Assembly (NCBI RefSeq): GCF_003240565.2
Contig: NZ_CP117257.1
Coordinates: 124,001-188,000, forward strand
Direction: 5' to 3'
Length of the DNA stretch: 64,000 bases
DNA from: Rhizobium tumorigenes
GTDB taxonomy: Bacteria; Pseudomonadota; Alphaproteobacteria; Rhizobiales; Rhizobiaceae
Part shown: piece after piece, positions 28,167-36,874 of the stretch
How the letters are laid out: every line of letters starts with the position of its first letter
Position numbering within the stretch: the first letter of the stretch is position 1
Program-made: the position numbers and the translations under genes
Notes under the pieces: model-generated
The model's database searches: none
The model's input: only the letters and a program-made list of their open reading frames with translations
Told to the model about the DNA's origin: nothing

Positions 28167-28886
28167 ATGGATCTCCGTCTAATTTTCGGTCCAACTTGTA
28201 CAGGAAAGACATCGACCGCGATAGCTCTTGCCCAGCAAACCGGGCAGCCAGTCCTTTCTCTCGACCGGGTCCAATGCTGTCCTCAACTGTCAACCGGAAG
28301 CGGACGACCAACAGTGGAAGAACTGAAGGGCACGACCCGTCTATACCTTGATGAACAGCCTCTTGTGAAGGGTATCATCTCAGCCAAGCAAGCTCACGAG
28401 AGGCTGATCGCGGAGGTTTATAATATAGAGGCTCACGGTGGGCTTATTCTTGAGGGAGGATCTATCTCGTTGCTCAAGTGCATGGTGCAGAGCAGTTATT
28501 GGAGCAACGATTTTCGTTGGCGTATTATTCGCCACAAGTTAGCAGACGAGGAGACCTTCATGAAAGCGGCCAAGGCCAGAGTTAAGCAGATGTTGCACCC
28601 CGCTGCAGGCCTTTCTATCATCGAAGAGTTGGTTCATCTTTGGAATCAGCCTCAGCTGAGGCCCATACTGGAAGGGATTGATGGGTATCGATACGCCATG
28701 TTGTTTGCTAGCCAAAACCAGATCACACCCGATATGCTATTGCAGCTTGGCGCAGACATGGAGGATAAGTTGGTTCATGGGATCGCTCAGGAGTATCTCA
28801 TCCATGCGCGCCGACAGGAACAGGAATTCCCTTCAATTAACGCAGTCGCTTTCGAAGGATTCGAGGGTCATCCGTTCGGAATGTAA
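28167..28886 (+). CDS. ipt: Isopentenyl transferase (cytokinin synthase)
   Basis: Ipt joins a prenyl diphosphate to AMP, making cytokinin that drives shoot-type growth of the tumour. The ATG at 28167 gives [20 protein letters not shown], the standard start, with the P-loop GPTCTGKT at residues 8-15. The 239 residues match the family (about 240). Other conserved parts are [19 protein letters not shown] and EGGSISLL. The C-terminus [10 protein letters not shown] is complete. It lies downstream of iaaM in the same direction, as in other nopaline T-DNAs. Confidence 0.95.
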   Translation: MDLRLIFGPTCTGKTSTAIALAQQTGQPVLSLDRVQCCPQLSTGSGRPTVEELKGTTRLYLDEQPLVKGIISAKQAHERLIAEVYNIEAHGGLILEGGSISLLKCMVQSSYWSNDFRWRIIRHKLADEETFMKAAKARVKQMLHPAAGLSIIEELVHLWNQPQLRPILEGIDGYRYAMLFASQNQITPDMLLQLGADMEDKLVHGIAQEYLIHARRQEQEFPSINAVAFEGFEGHPFGM

Positions 28887-28899
28887 TAGGATCTCCTGG

Positions 28900-29070
28900 C
28901 GCCCTGGGGATTCGCTATGTTTGCGATTGCCAACGACGAACAGCCCTATCCGATGAAGACAAAAATCGCAGGACGAGTTGGTGGAAGGTATAGCCCAGGA
29001 GTATCTCAGCTATGCTCGCCTGCAGCATCGCCGCTACGCAATGCCAAAGATAGATCTATCTTTGCATAAT
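28900..29070 (+). pseudogene. Decayed second ipt-like 3' end
   Basis: About 20-100 bp downstream of ipt the + strand again encodes pieces resembling the Ipt C-terminus: AMFAIANDEQPYPM (compare [15 protein letters not shown] in ipt) and then, in another frame, DELVEGIAQEYLSYARLQH (compare [19 protein letters not shown]). Frame shifts and stops make it non-functional. It looks like the remnant of a tandem duplication, or of a tzs/ipt paralogue removed by recombination. AATAAA motifs follow at 29068-29073 and 29188-29193. Confidence 0.65.
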
Positions 29071-29385
29071 AAAATACGATTAAGTATATTATGGAATGTT
29101 CGATTGGTATTTGTAGATGTTTTATTTTTCATGGGCGTGTTTCATTTTGTATTGTATTTTCATAGTTTTGAAACGAGACGTTTCATAAATAAAATTACGC
29201 ACGACTAATAATAGTAATAATAATATGTGTTTGGGCCACAATTGCTGTATTTAGACCATATTAATTGCATTGCGAGAGACGAAAATGACGAATTTTATTT
29301 CGGTACTGGATGATATTAGAAACATGAAAAATAACAAGATTCAAAGCACGCGTTGATAGATCAAGTTTTCTGGTAACCGCGACAC

Positions 29386-29803
29386 CTAACGTGTGAGATG
29401 GCACGATCCCAATGCGACAATGGGATAATGAATGAGATCGGATAATTGGAACTCTCTCGTTTCCTCTTCCTCTTCCTCTTCCTCTTCCTCGTTTTCGATA
29501 CCTTCGTTATCCTCTCCTTCCTCAACATAATTACCTAGCCTGGCGTACCAACCATAACCTTGACCGCGGATTACATCAGTCCTGATCCGTATGAACAACT
29601 GGCTCATCAGGATCGCCAAAAAAAAGCTGTTTGTACTCGGACCGTGGTGGTAATTAACGAAGCCTCCTTGACCGCAACTCTGTTGCAAGATTGCGTTCAT
29701 TTCTTGTGGATCCAATAGCCATGGGGGCATTGCGGTAGCTACTGTCCCGAAGGCCGGAGAGTTGGACGGTAATAGGCGATTGAGACCACACAATTGCGCT
29801 GTT
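29386..29803 (-). pseudogene. 6b: 3' part of gene 6b, split by an IS21 element
   Basis: The minus strand reads QLCGLNRLLPSNSPAFGTVA and on to the stop at 29386 (ALGSCHLTR). It includes an acidic run, EEGEDNEGIENEEEEEEEEE, typical of 6b. The N-terminal 72 codons lie at 32422-32637. Removing the IS and one 7-bp target copy restores a 208-residue 6b protein. 6b is a plast-family oncoprotein with histone-chaperone-like activity that enlarges tumours. Confidence 0.92.
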
Positions 29804-29908
29804 TGCGGATTTCGCTAAATCGGGACAGCGGTTTCAGCAAGTCGCGGACAAGCGTTTCGCTAAGTCGCGGACAACGGATGCGATCGAATCCCGGTTGCCT
29901 TGTTGCTG

Positions 29909-30685
29909 TTACGCGTGATTGTGTTCGGTTATTTCGTCGCCGGTCAAGAGCGTCGGCGTTTTTCGTTTGCGCATGCTGTCGCCTTCGAGAGTGATGCGGT
30001 GGGCGTTGTGAACAATGCGATCCAAAATCGCATCGGCCAAAGTGGCTTCTCCAATCATTTCGTGCCAGGCGGCCACCGGAAGCTGAGCTGTGATCAGGGT
30101 CGATTTCCTTCGATATCGCTCCTCGAAGATTTCGAGCAAATCGAGGCGCTGTCGGTCATTCAGGGTATGGGTTCCCCAGTCATCCAACACCAGCAACTGA
30201 ACACGTGCCAGCTTGTCGATGAGGCGCGGAAAGCGTCCATCGAGCCTGGCAAGTGCGAGATCCTCGAAGAGCCGCGGCATACGAACGTAGAGGACAGAGT
30301 AGTCGAGGCGGGCCGCCTGTCTCGCAAAGGCGCAGGCGATCCAAGTTTTTCCAGTGCCCGTTTGGCCTGTCAGGATCAGGTTCTCGTTTGCCTTCAGCCA
30401 TGCGCCCTGCGCCAAGGACAAGACATTGCGACGATCAAGGCCGCGGTGAGATCTAAAATCGATGTCTTCGATCGAGGCATTGGCAAATCGAAGCTTTGCT
30501 GTGGCGAGCCGATTGGTCAGCCGTCGGTCGGTTCGTAGTGCGATCTCGCGGTCGAGCATCAGGCCAAGCCGTTCGTCAAAGCTAAGATCATTTCCATGAA
30601 CTTGCTCGATAAGTTCGCGATAGGCGGTTGCCATTCCGGCAAGACCAAGCGCACTCATCTGGTCCAGTGTTGGATGTGTCAGCAT
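29909..30685 (-). CDS. istB: IS21 helper ATPase IstB
   Basis: IstB is the AAA+ helper that stimulates IstA transposition and selects targets. It has Walker [11 protein letters not shown] (about 108-117), Walker B LLVLDDWG (about 170) and the conserved C-terminal [17 protein letters not shown]. The start [10 protein letters not shown] is preceded by AAAGGA; an ATG five codons upstream (30700) overlaps the istA stop as ATGA and is an alternative. It is intact, about 258 residues. Confidence 0.93.
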   Translation of the reverse strand: MLTHPTLDQMSALGLAGMATAYRELIEQVHGNDLSFDERLGLMLDREIALRTDRRLTNRLATAKLRFANASIEDIDFRSHRGLDRRNVLSLAQGAWLKANENLILTGQTGTGKTWIACAFARQAARLDYSVLYVRMPRLFEDLALARLDGRFPRLIDKLARVQLLVLDDWGTHTLNDRQRLDLLEIFEERYRRKSTLITAQLPVAAWHEMIGEATLADAILDRIVHNAHRITLEGDSMRKRKTPTLLTGDEITEHNHA

Positions 30686-30696
30686 TAGATGTCCTT

Positions 30697-32250
30697 TCAT
30701 TGGTAGTAGGTTTTGCCGCGGATATTGCCGTGCGGCGGTGCCGGCTTCACGGTCTCGCTTGCGGCAGGAGCCTGATCGAGACCAGATCTGAGAATGTTGG
30801 CGACAGACGAATAGGTCAGCGCATTGATGACCAACGCACGCTCACAGGCCAATTCCAGCCGATCGGTTTCGTAACGACGCGCCAGGGAGAGAATGCCCTG
30901 AGCGGATCTGTAGCCTTGCTCCGGGTGCGGCCGATCGCTAAGCAGACGCTCGATAAATATCGCAGTATTGGCCCCAACCTTCGCCGCTTCCTTGCGCAAC
31001 GTGTGAGGCGTCGTGTTTGCATAGCGCTGGTGAGCTTTCGGCATATGCTCATTGACAGTGATATGGCCGGAACGCTGGGAGCTTCGGATGTGGCTGGCGA
31101 CCCGCTTGTGGTCAAAGAAGATCTCGACCGCTCGATACGTCAGCCTGATATCGACCTTCCTGCCGATCAGACCGTGCGGCACGGAATAGAACGTCTTGTC
31201 GACGTCGACATGGTAATCGGGATGAACCTTGGCGACCTTCCATTCCGCGTATTCAAACGGCGTTGGCGGCAGTGGCTTGAGCTGGGAGCGCTCGACCTCA
31301 TCGAACAGGGCTCGCCGGGATTTTCCATACCGACGCATCGTACGGGTGTTAAGGTCCTCGATCAGAGCGCTGATGCGGATATTGAGATCGACAAGGCTGA
31401 AGAAACGGTCGTTTCGAAGTCTGGCCAGAACCCACCTCTCGACGATTAAAACCGATCCCTCCGCGGATGGTTTATCCCGAGGACGCCGCGGCCGTGCTGG
31501 CAATACGGTCGTATCGTAGTGTTCGGCGAAGGCAGCAAATGTCGCGTTCAACGTCGGTTCGAACCAGAGAGCCTTGGCAATCGCGGATTTGAGGTTGTCG
31601 CAGATCGTCGTCTTCGTCACCCCACCGAAGTAACTGAAGGCTCGCTGGTTCGCCTCGATCCAATCCGGCAGCTTCTGACTGAAGCTGGCATAGGAGAACA
31701 CCAATTGCGATGCACTCAGCACGGCCACATAAATCTGTGCTGCCCGGATCTCGCCAGAAGACGGATCGATGATCGGGATCGTATGGCCGGCATAGTCGCA
31801 TTCCATCGCGACACCAGCCACATGACGACTGCGATAGGTGGGTTTGGCGCGGCTCTCATAATCAGCAAATCGGCAGCAGAACCAGGTGTAGCCGTATCCA
31901 TCCGGATGGACCTCCCGGTATTCCTGCCATAGCAGGTTGAGCGTCACGCCTTTGCGTTTCAACTCGCTGGCCACTTTCGGCCAGTTCGGTTCCTCGCTGT
32001 CTCGAGGAGGTCGCCCCATCCGCCGGAATAGTCGCTGCTCCAGGAGCTCGTCATCATCCAGACCGGGTGGAAGTGGCCATGCTGCAAGCCCCGCCTCCCG
32101 CGCCCGCAGCAGATACGTTGAGACCGACGTCTTGCTCATCTTCAGCCGCTCAGAAACGGCGCGTATCGACAATTCCTGCTCGAACGTCAGCCGCAGTATC
32201 GATCGAATGTCTTTCACATCAGTATGTCTCGCTTGCTTCCGTCTAGGCAT
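30697..32250 (-). CDS. istA: IS21 transposase IstA
   Basis: This is a DDE transposase of about 517 residues starting at [16 protein letters not shown] with GAGGAT upstream; the frame is open 16 codons further. It has an N-terminal helix-turn-helix ([21 protein letters not shown]), a DDE core ([21 protein letters not shown]) and the C-terminal domain with [19 protein letters not shown]. It overlaps the istB alternative start by ATGA, the usual coupling. Intact, so the element is probably active. Confidence 0.93.
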   Translation of the reverse strand: MPRRKQARHTDVKDIRSILRLTFEQELSIRAVSERLKMSKTSVSTYLLRAREAGLAAWPLPPGLDDDELLEQRLFRRMGRPPRDSEEPNWPKVASELKRKGVTLNLLWQEYREVHPDGYGYTWFCCRFADYESRAKPTYRSRHVAGVAMECDYAGHTIPIIDPSSGEIRAAQIYVAVLSASQLVFSYASFSQKLPDWIEANQRAFSYFGGVTKTTICDNLKSAIAKALWFEPTLNATFAAFAEHYDTTVLPARPRRPRDKPSAEGSVLIVERWVLARLRNDRFFSLVDLNIRISALIEDLNTRTMRRYGKSRRALFDEVERSQLKPLPPTPFEYAEWKVAKVHPDYHVDVDKTFYSVPHGLIGRKVDIRLTYRAVEIFFDHKRVASHIRSSQRSGHITVNEHMPKAHQRYANTTPHTLRKEAAKVGANTAIFIERLLSDRPHPEQGYRSAQGILSLARRYETDRLELACERALVINALTYSSVANILRSGLDQAPAASETVKPAPPHGNIRGKTYYQ

Positions 32251-32421
32251 TAGATCCTCGCTTAAAACACGAGAACAAATTGCCAGATCGGCGCTCACGA
32301 GATTCGATCTAAATCCGCTGTCCCTTCTGTCCGCGACTTACTGAATTTGCTGTCCCGAACTTTCTGAATTCGGTGTCCGCGACTTACTGAAATCTTTGTC
32401 CGGGACTTTGTGAAACCCGCA

Positions 32422-32637
32422 CGCTGTTACTTCATCGACGTAAACATAGGTGAGCCTCTGGTCTGAAAGGAGATACTCGTCATCGTACGCATTTGGGTTA
32501 ACAACGGAGCGGTTAAAGTATACGAATTGTGACAGGGTGGATCTGAAATCGGTACGAGCCTGGCGCAAGTGTTGCCTCAACTCACTAACTCGTAGGATGC
32601 GTCTAAGATCGCGAACCTGCCAAGTAGGAACCGTCAT
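32422..32637 (-). pseudogene. 6b: 5' part of gene 6b, split by an IS21 element
   Basis: The ATG at 32637 gives MTVPTWQVRDLRRILR, the standard 6b start, and 72 codons run to VYVDEVTA at the insertion point. The frame then enters the IS and ends soon after. Without the C-terminal two thirds, including the acidic stretch, function is almost certainly lost. Confidence 0.92.
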
Positions 32638-33074
32638 TTCGTATATTGCCGATTTGCCGAGGGGCTGTGACAGAAATGGAGTGATGGTTCGTGTTCTTAT
32701 AGTGAATGGGCAAGCGATTGTGGCCGACTCGATAGCATTTTCGTGAGTGCACTTGGTAGCCTCGTCAGGCAATCAGCGCGCAACAGTCGCCGCATGTGGA
32801 AATATTTCTCCAATCAGGAGCATTTTTCGCTAAATGTGTCATATTTTTTGTCTTTTTTGTCCCAAAAGTCGTGGATTGGGTAATTAGATCGCAGAATGTG
32901 GCAATTCTGCGCCGAACTGCTTTTTGACATTTACGCCCCAACTTTTTCTTCGGTGGGCCACCGTCGGCACGAATTTTTGTCTTTTTTAAAGAGCGCTTGG
33001 TGCAAATTTCAGATTTCAGAGAAGATATCTGTTCCGTCTGAGGCAAGTTTCTACTTCTCAATTACAAGTTGGAA
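32638..33074. promoter_or_regulatory. Divergent promoter region of 6b and the next plast gene
   Basis: No gene is seen. Two T-rich tracts (around 32840-32865 and 32980) and an AT-biased composition fit plant promoter DNA; exact elements were not resolved. Confidence 0.4.
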
Positions 33075-33770
33075 ATGGAATACAATCGTCCAATGTTCCG
33101 ACCGAGATACGTCAAATTTGTATCTGATTCATCGTTGGGAGATTTCCGTCTTAGGGAATCTAGGGACGCATATGTAGGGTTTATCAATAGTACATTAGCT
33201 AGTGCTCAGAAAGTGTTGGAGGAATCAATTCTAAAAACTAAGGTTTGCGCAGCCGACGGGAGGTTAGCGCATTTTTCTGAAGCGCCGTGTCTGCGGGGTC
33301 CTTCTTTTGACACCTTGTATTCAGTGCTTCCCGGCACTGATTTGTGGTACGTCTACGGTAGTTCCGACGAAATTCATCGGTTTGTGGAGTGCGGAAAATT
33401 TTTGTGCACTACGGCTTCCAGATTTGTCGCCTGTACTGAATCGCCTTACACCGACGGAGTGACATCCCAGACGATATGGAAATGGCACAACCAGATCTCA
33501 CCTGGCTCTCGGCTTTGCCTGAAGGATGTGGAGGCGTTTTTCGCTTTCCTGCCGAATGTATCGTTTTTCAAGACGAACTATTCACTTCTCGAAATCCATG
33601 GCATGCATCAGCGCAAGTTTCTTGCCCCAATCCCAAGTTCACGGTTTAGATGCGAAGTTGTCGCGTTTGGTGAGGCCTTTCCGCCGTCGCCTAAGCTCGT
33701 ACCAGATGCGAAGATTGTCAGCGTTGAGAGGCTTTCTAAGTGGTCCTACGGTAGTTGTTTCCGGTGTTAG
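33075..33770 (+). CDS. Plast-family T-DNA protein of unassigned type
   Basis: This 231-residue protein (ATG at 33075) has RolB/plast-family features parallel to the gene at 22261. ADGRLAHFSEAPCLRGPSFDTLY is followed by LWYVYGSSDEIHRFVECGKFL, TESPYTDGVTSQTIWKWHNQI and DVEAFFAFLPNVSFFKTNYS. It lies between 6b and nos. I cannot say which named plast gene it corresponds to; the position excludes 6a, which lies between ipt and 6b. Plast proteins change hormone sensitivity or metabolism in the transformed plant; the specific activity here is unknown. Confidence 0.7.
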   Translation: MEYNRPMFRPRYVKFVSDSSLGDFRLRESRDAYVGFINSTLASAQKVLEESILKTKVCAADGRLAHFSEAPCLRGPSFDTLYSVLPGTDLWYVYGSSDEIHRFVECGKFLCTTASRFVACTESPYTDGVTSQTIWKWHNQISPGSRLCLKDVEAFFAFLPNVSFFKTNYSLLEIHGMHQRKFLAPIPSSRFRCEVVAFGEAFPPSPKLVPDAKIVSVERLSKWSYGSCFRC

Positions 33771-34194
33771 ATTAGCGCAGAGTGTTGATTGTGGATGTGT
33801 ATTGCTTTTCAAATATTAATGTTAACTGAATCTTGAGTGTGTTTTTAACGTTATATTATATCATGGGGTTTTTGTATTGTAATATAAAGTAATTCCGGAT
33901 TGTGATAATTAGTAGTTAAGAATGTCTGTGTGAGGGGATTTCCTCTAGGAAAAATTTGATTTTATACGAAATTAACATCCTTTATTTTGTTGCTAGATTA
34001 ATATAGAAAACATAAAAATAACAAAGTCGAAAGCACAAAAAACACACTTGATAAGAAAAATACGCGTTACATTTTACATAAATATGATAATTCAACAGAA
34101 ATTATATTAGATGCATCGCAATACGGTGATAGGGGTGCGGACTTATGAACTTTATTACAAGAGGTTGGAACGAACTGCGTGGCGCACGTCTTCT
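33771..34194. terminator. Convergent 3' region with nos poly(A) signal
   Basis: The complement of AATAAA (TTTATT, 34151-34156) lies about 40 bp after the nos stop. Further out, the minus strand contains ATATAATTTCTGTTGAATTA (around 34086-34110), a hallmark of the nos terminator of pTiT37/C58. The left part is AT-rich and serves the plast gene. Confidence 0.8.
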
Positions 34195-35433
34195 TTACTC
34201 CATCATCTCATCCTTAACAAGTATGGTGGCACCAAAGCGGATCAAGTCTCCTGACCTGAAGTTACCAATCACGCTGGATGTTTTGTCAGTTGGCGGAAAG
34301 TTTGCCTTTCCCGCATGAATAATATTGATGAACGCGCGGGTGAGGGGCATCTCGATTTTGGTAATAGTTGCAATTGCCGCGATATCCTCCAATGAGCATA
34401 ATTCCTCAGAAAAATAACGATGTTCCATGTTGTCAGGGCATGCATAATGCACGTTATGAGGTGATGGTGCGAGGCAATATTCCCTTAGGGTCGCATAATT
34501 AGTGCCATATTCATCATTGCATTCCTGCAAGAGAGAATTGAGATGCAACCCACACGCTTTGGCAACCTTCCGGCGCTCTTGGTCTACCTGCTCTTGAACA
34601 TTGCAAACGTAAGTGTTGGATCCTTCACCATAAAAGAAAAAGTCCGTCTCGGCTCGTGGGGTTCGCTCGTCTAGTTCAAGAAGCCACTGCTCAGCTCTTT
34701 TGGTAAGGGAATTGACAGGGTCGCGCAATCTTCCGATGTTCATAACAGCGGCAATCGCATGAGTGATATAGTTGGAAAAGAACAGCACCTGCAATGGTGG
34801 GATGGGGATGATCCTAGCCGTAAATAGCTGGGCGAAGATGATCTTGATATCTTCGGGTAAATCGATGACGCCAACATCATTTCGATGAATTGGGAAACAC
34901 GACAGTCCGAAAGAAGCTTTCATTTCCTTGATGTTGACCTTACATTTTTTTTTATCCGATAGCTTAGACGTTGTGGGCGAATTATCCGTCTCGAGTATTC
35001 GCTTGCATTGCAGCTGCCTCTCGTACTTCATGGAAAACCCATGGCCGCAGACGACGAGAATATCCTTTTCTGCGAGTTCACCGTTGAAGTTGGCTAGTTC
35101 ACTGACGAAGCTGTCGTGAACGTCCGCACGGGTGACAATAATCAGTAGATGGCTGGAGCGAATAACTGCGAGCAGATCATCAGAGGCTGAGACCGTAAAT
35201 GAACCGTTGATCACTCCCTCGGTGGTGACGACTCCTTCGTTGGCTTTGATTGCTGAGATCGATCCTGGATGATCCGCTGGTGCCCACAGAGCCGTGGAAA
35301 CGTGCCGAGAGGCGAACCAAGCCGCTAATGCAGTCCCAGCGTGACCAGAACCGAGGACACCTACAGTCAAGGGAAGCGGATGATGACCTGCGGCTGGGAC
35401 AGGTAGAGAAGTTGAGGATGAAGCGAGAGCCAT
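34195..35433 (-). CDS. nos: Nopaline synthase
   Basis: Nos reductively joins arginine and 2-oxoglutarate to make nopaline with NAD(P)H, in the transformed plant. The 412 residues are one fewer than the classical 413. The nucleotide-binding motif LTVGVLGSGHAGTALAAWFA is near residue 24. Long blocks are identical to the classical enzyme as I know it, such as ADHPGSISAIKANEGV and EMKASFGLSCFPIHR. The gene is intact and reads away from the right border. It defines the plasmid as nopaline type. Confidence 0.97.
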   Translation of the reverse strand: MALASSSTSLPVPAAGHHPLPLTVGVLGSGHAGTALAAWFASRHVSTALWAPADHPGSISAIKANEGVVTTEGVINGSFTVSASDDLLAVIRSSHLLIIVTRADVHDSFVSELANFNGELAEKDILVVCGHGFSMKYERQLQCKRILETDNSPTTSKLSDKKKCKVNIKEMKASFGLSCFPIHRNDVGVIDLPEDIKIIFAQLFTARIIPIPPLQVLFFSNYITHAIAAVMNIGRLRDPVNSLTKRAEQWLLELDERTPRAETDFFFYGEGSNTYVCNVQEQVDQERRKVAKACGLHLNSLLQECNDEYGTNYATLREYCLAPSPHNVHYACPDNMEHRYFSEELCSLEDIAAIATITKIEMPLTRAFINIIHAGKANFPPTDKTSSVIGNFRSGDLIRFGATILVKDEMME

Positions 35434-35640
35434 TATCGAATATTTTGGTTGAGAGAGAATATGAGATATCTGATTGAGTTCCGAAAGGAATTTATGTCAA
35501 ACGTCAGTTGCGTTGTGGCAAGAAACTCTTGCTGGCTGACAGTGACCTGAGGCGACTTTTGTACGCCCAACAGTGGTTTCTGACGTACGTGCTTAGCTCA
35601 TTAAAACTCTAGCAGCCGGCGGCTGAGTGGCTCCTTCAAC
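35434..35640 (-). promoter_or_regulatory. nos promoter
   Basis: The minus strand carries TGAGCTAAGCACGTACGTCAG (complement of 35580-35600). This is the ocs/as-1-like element of the nos promoter, one base different from the classical sequence. It also carries a TATA-like CATAAATT (complement of 35489-35496). The rest of 35641-35775 up to the border holds no gene. Confidence 0.88.
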
Positions 35641-35775
35641 TTTAAAGTTCAATCCATCCCAAAATTAAAACGGCTTGTCCAACGTCATCGCCCCGGTCAA
35701 TAGCGTGGCTGCCTTAAATTTTGCGCTCCTGATCGGTTTGTCATTTTCCGTAATCAATTGTAAATATCCAGTGTT

Positions 35776-35800
35776 TGACAGGATATATTGGCGGGTAAAC
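35776..35800 (+). other. T-DNA right border (25 bp)
   Basis: TGACAGGATATATTGGCGGG followed by TAAAC is the nopaline-type right border. The next bases, CTAAGAGAAAAGAG, are also those found outside the right border of pTiT37/C58. VirD2 nicking here starts T-strand synthesis leftwards into nos. Confidence 0.97.
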
Positions 35801-35828
35801 CTAAGAGAAAAGAGCAGTTATTAGAATA

Positions 35829-35842
35829 TTTGTATGTTTGTA
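35829..35842 (+). promoter_or_regulatory. Overdrive-like sequence next to the right border
   Basis: ATTTGTATGTTTGT about 30 bp outside the border resembles the core of overdrive (TGTTTGT preceded by TGTAT) and contains one ATGTTTGT, the 8-bp unit of Ri-plasmid transfer-stimulating sequences. Such sequences bind VirC1 and enhance transfer. It stops at the IS insertion point. Confidence 0.5.
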
Positions 35843-35843
35843 A

Positions 35844-36776
35844 GAGTCGGACTCGAAAAGCCTTCAATGATATCGATACCTTGCAAGGCGCCGAGTGATC
35901 AGGCGAATGTGGGCGATCATGATCCATGCCTGTGAGGAGGCGATGGACTTTTCTACGTCTTTTGCCAGTCTTCGGCATCTGCCAAGCCAGGCGAAGGTCC
36001 GCTCGACGACCCAGCGTCGTGGCAGCACGTCAAAGCCTTTCGCTTTGTCCGAGCGCTTGATGATCTCGACCGTCCAGCGCCCGATCTTCTTCAGTCGCCG
36101 CTTCAGCTTGTCGCCTGCATAACCACCATCGGCGAAGACATGCAGCAACCATGGCCACCTGTGGCGAATGGATTTCAGGAGATCGGGAGCACCGTCGCGA
36201 TCCTGGATGTCGGCGCTGTGCACCATGAGGCCGACCATCAGGCCGAGCGTATCGACGATGATATGGCGCTTGCGCCCTTTGACCTTCTTGCCCGCATCGT
36301 AGCCTCGTATGCCGCCACTTTCCGTGGTTTTCACGCTCTGGCTATCGATCACGCCAGCCGTCGGGCTTGCCTCTCTGCCCTCCAACTCGCGAGCCTCCAT
36401 CACCAGATGATGGTTGATACGTGTCCAAAGTCCCAGTGCCCGCCATTCATAGAAATATCGCTGGACGGTTGAACAGGGCGGAAAGTCCTTTGGCAGCATG
36501 CGCCACTGGCAACCGGTCGTGGCGATGTAAAGCAGAGCGTTGACGACCTCGCGCAAATCAGTGGTGCGGGGACGGCCCAAGCGGCGGGGTATCGGCAGAA
36601 AAGGCTCAACCAAAACCCATTCCCGATCCGTCATGTCACTTGCGTAGCGTGCCGTGCGCCGGGCATAGTGCCGACGGGCGATTTCAGTCCAGGCCATCGT
36701 GTACTCCTTCGAATCTTCGCAAATCCGAAGGAATCATAACCTGTTGAAATCACCCACCTCTTTTTGAGGCAGCCTC
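35844..36776 (-). mobile_element. IS5-family (IS1031-type) insertion sequence, copy 2
   Basis: This 933-bp copy lies in inverted orientation to the one in virD4, with target duplication TAA (35841-35843 and 36777-36779). The tips are GAGTCGGACTCGAAAA and, inward from the right, GAGGCTGCCTCAAAAA. It is inserted 43 bp outside the right border and separates it from its original flank. Confidence 0.94.
35864..36697 (-). CDS. IS5-family DDE transposase (copy 2)
   Basis: This 277-residue transposase starts at MAWTEIARRHYARRTARY. It has the same motifs as the copy at 3657-4490 (IDSQSVKTTESGGIRG, FADGGYAGD, VVERTFAWLGR), with a handful of substitutions including SSQAWIM for SSEAWIM. The gene is intact. 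Confidence 0.94.
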   Translation of the reverse strand: MAWTEIARRHYARRTARYASDMTDREWVLVEPFLPIPRRLGRPRTTDLREVVNALLYIATTGCQWRMLPKDFPPCSTVQRYFYEWRALGLWTRINHHLVMEARELEGREASPTAGVIDSQSVKTTESGGIRGYDAGKKVKGRKRHIIVDTLGLMVGLMVHSADIQDRDGAPDLLKSIRHRWPWLLHVFADGGYAGDKLKRRLKKIGRWTVEIIKRSDKAKGFDVLPRRWVVERTFAWLGRCRRLAKDVEKSIASSQAWIMIAHIRLITRRLARYRYH

Positions 36777-36779
36777 TAA

Positions 36780-36874
36780 GAGCGTGAAAGACTCATTCGA
36801 TCGTTCGTTTGTATGTGCAAGCCCCATAGAGCCCGTTCTAGATGCTCGACGGTCCACGCGCTATTGGCATCTCT
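36780..36874 (+). other. Displaced right-border flank
   Basis: After the IS the sequence reads GAGCGTGAAAGACTC and then CGTTTGTATGTGCAAGCC. This parallels the DNA normally 40-90 bp outside the nopaline right border (GGGCGTGAAAAGG, then TTTGTATGTGCATGCC). The IS has pushed it 933 bp from the border. Confidence 0.7.

Larger units (their letters stand above)
29804..32421 (-). mobile_element. IS21-family insertion in gene 6b
   Basis: This 2618-bp element is flanked by a 7-bp target duplication, CGCTGTT (29797-29803 and 32422-32428). The tips are inverted (TGCGGATTTCGC and TGCGGGTTTCAC read inward). Inside each end a motif related to TTTCGCTAAGTCGCGGACA recurs two or three times, as expected for IstA binding sites. 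It carries intact istA and istB on the minus strand. Confidence 0.94.
19378..35778. other. T-DNA (about 16.4 kb including a 2.6-kb IS)
   Basis: The segment lies between two border repeats in direct orientation. Gene order is acs, gene 5, iaaH, iaaM, ipt, 6b, a plast gene and nos, the nopaline-type arrangement. The genes are AT-rich and have plant-type signals (AATAAA poly(A) motifs), in contrast with the GC-rich flanks. Confidence 0.93.

Noticed and set aside
19400..35775. Additional internal T-DNA borders
   Set aside because: I looked for further GGATATAT-type border repeats inside the T-DNA and in the noc region and saw none convincing, so a single T-DNA is assumed.
35754..35978. Minus-strand frame across the right border
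   Set aside because: It merely reads through border and IS-end DNA.
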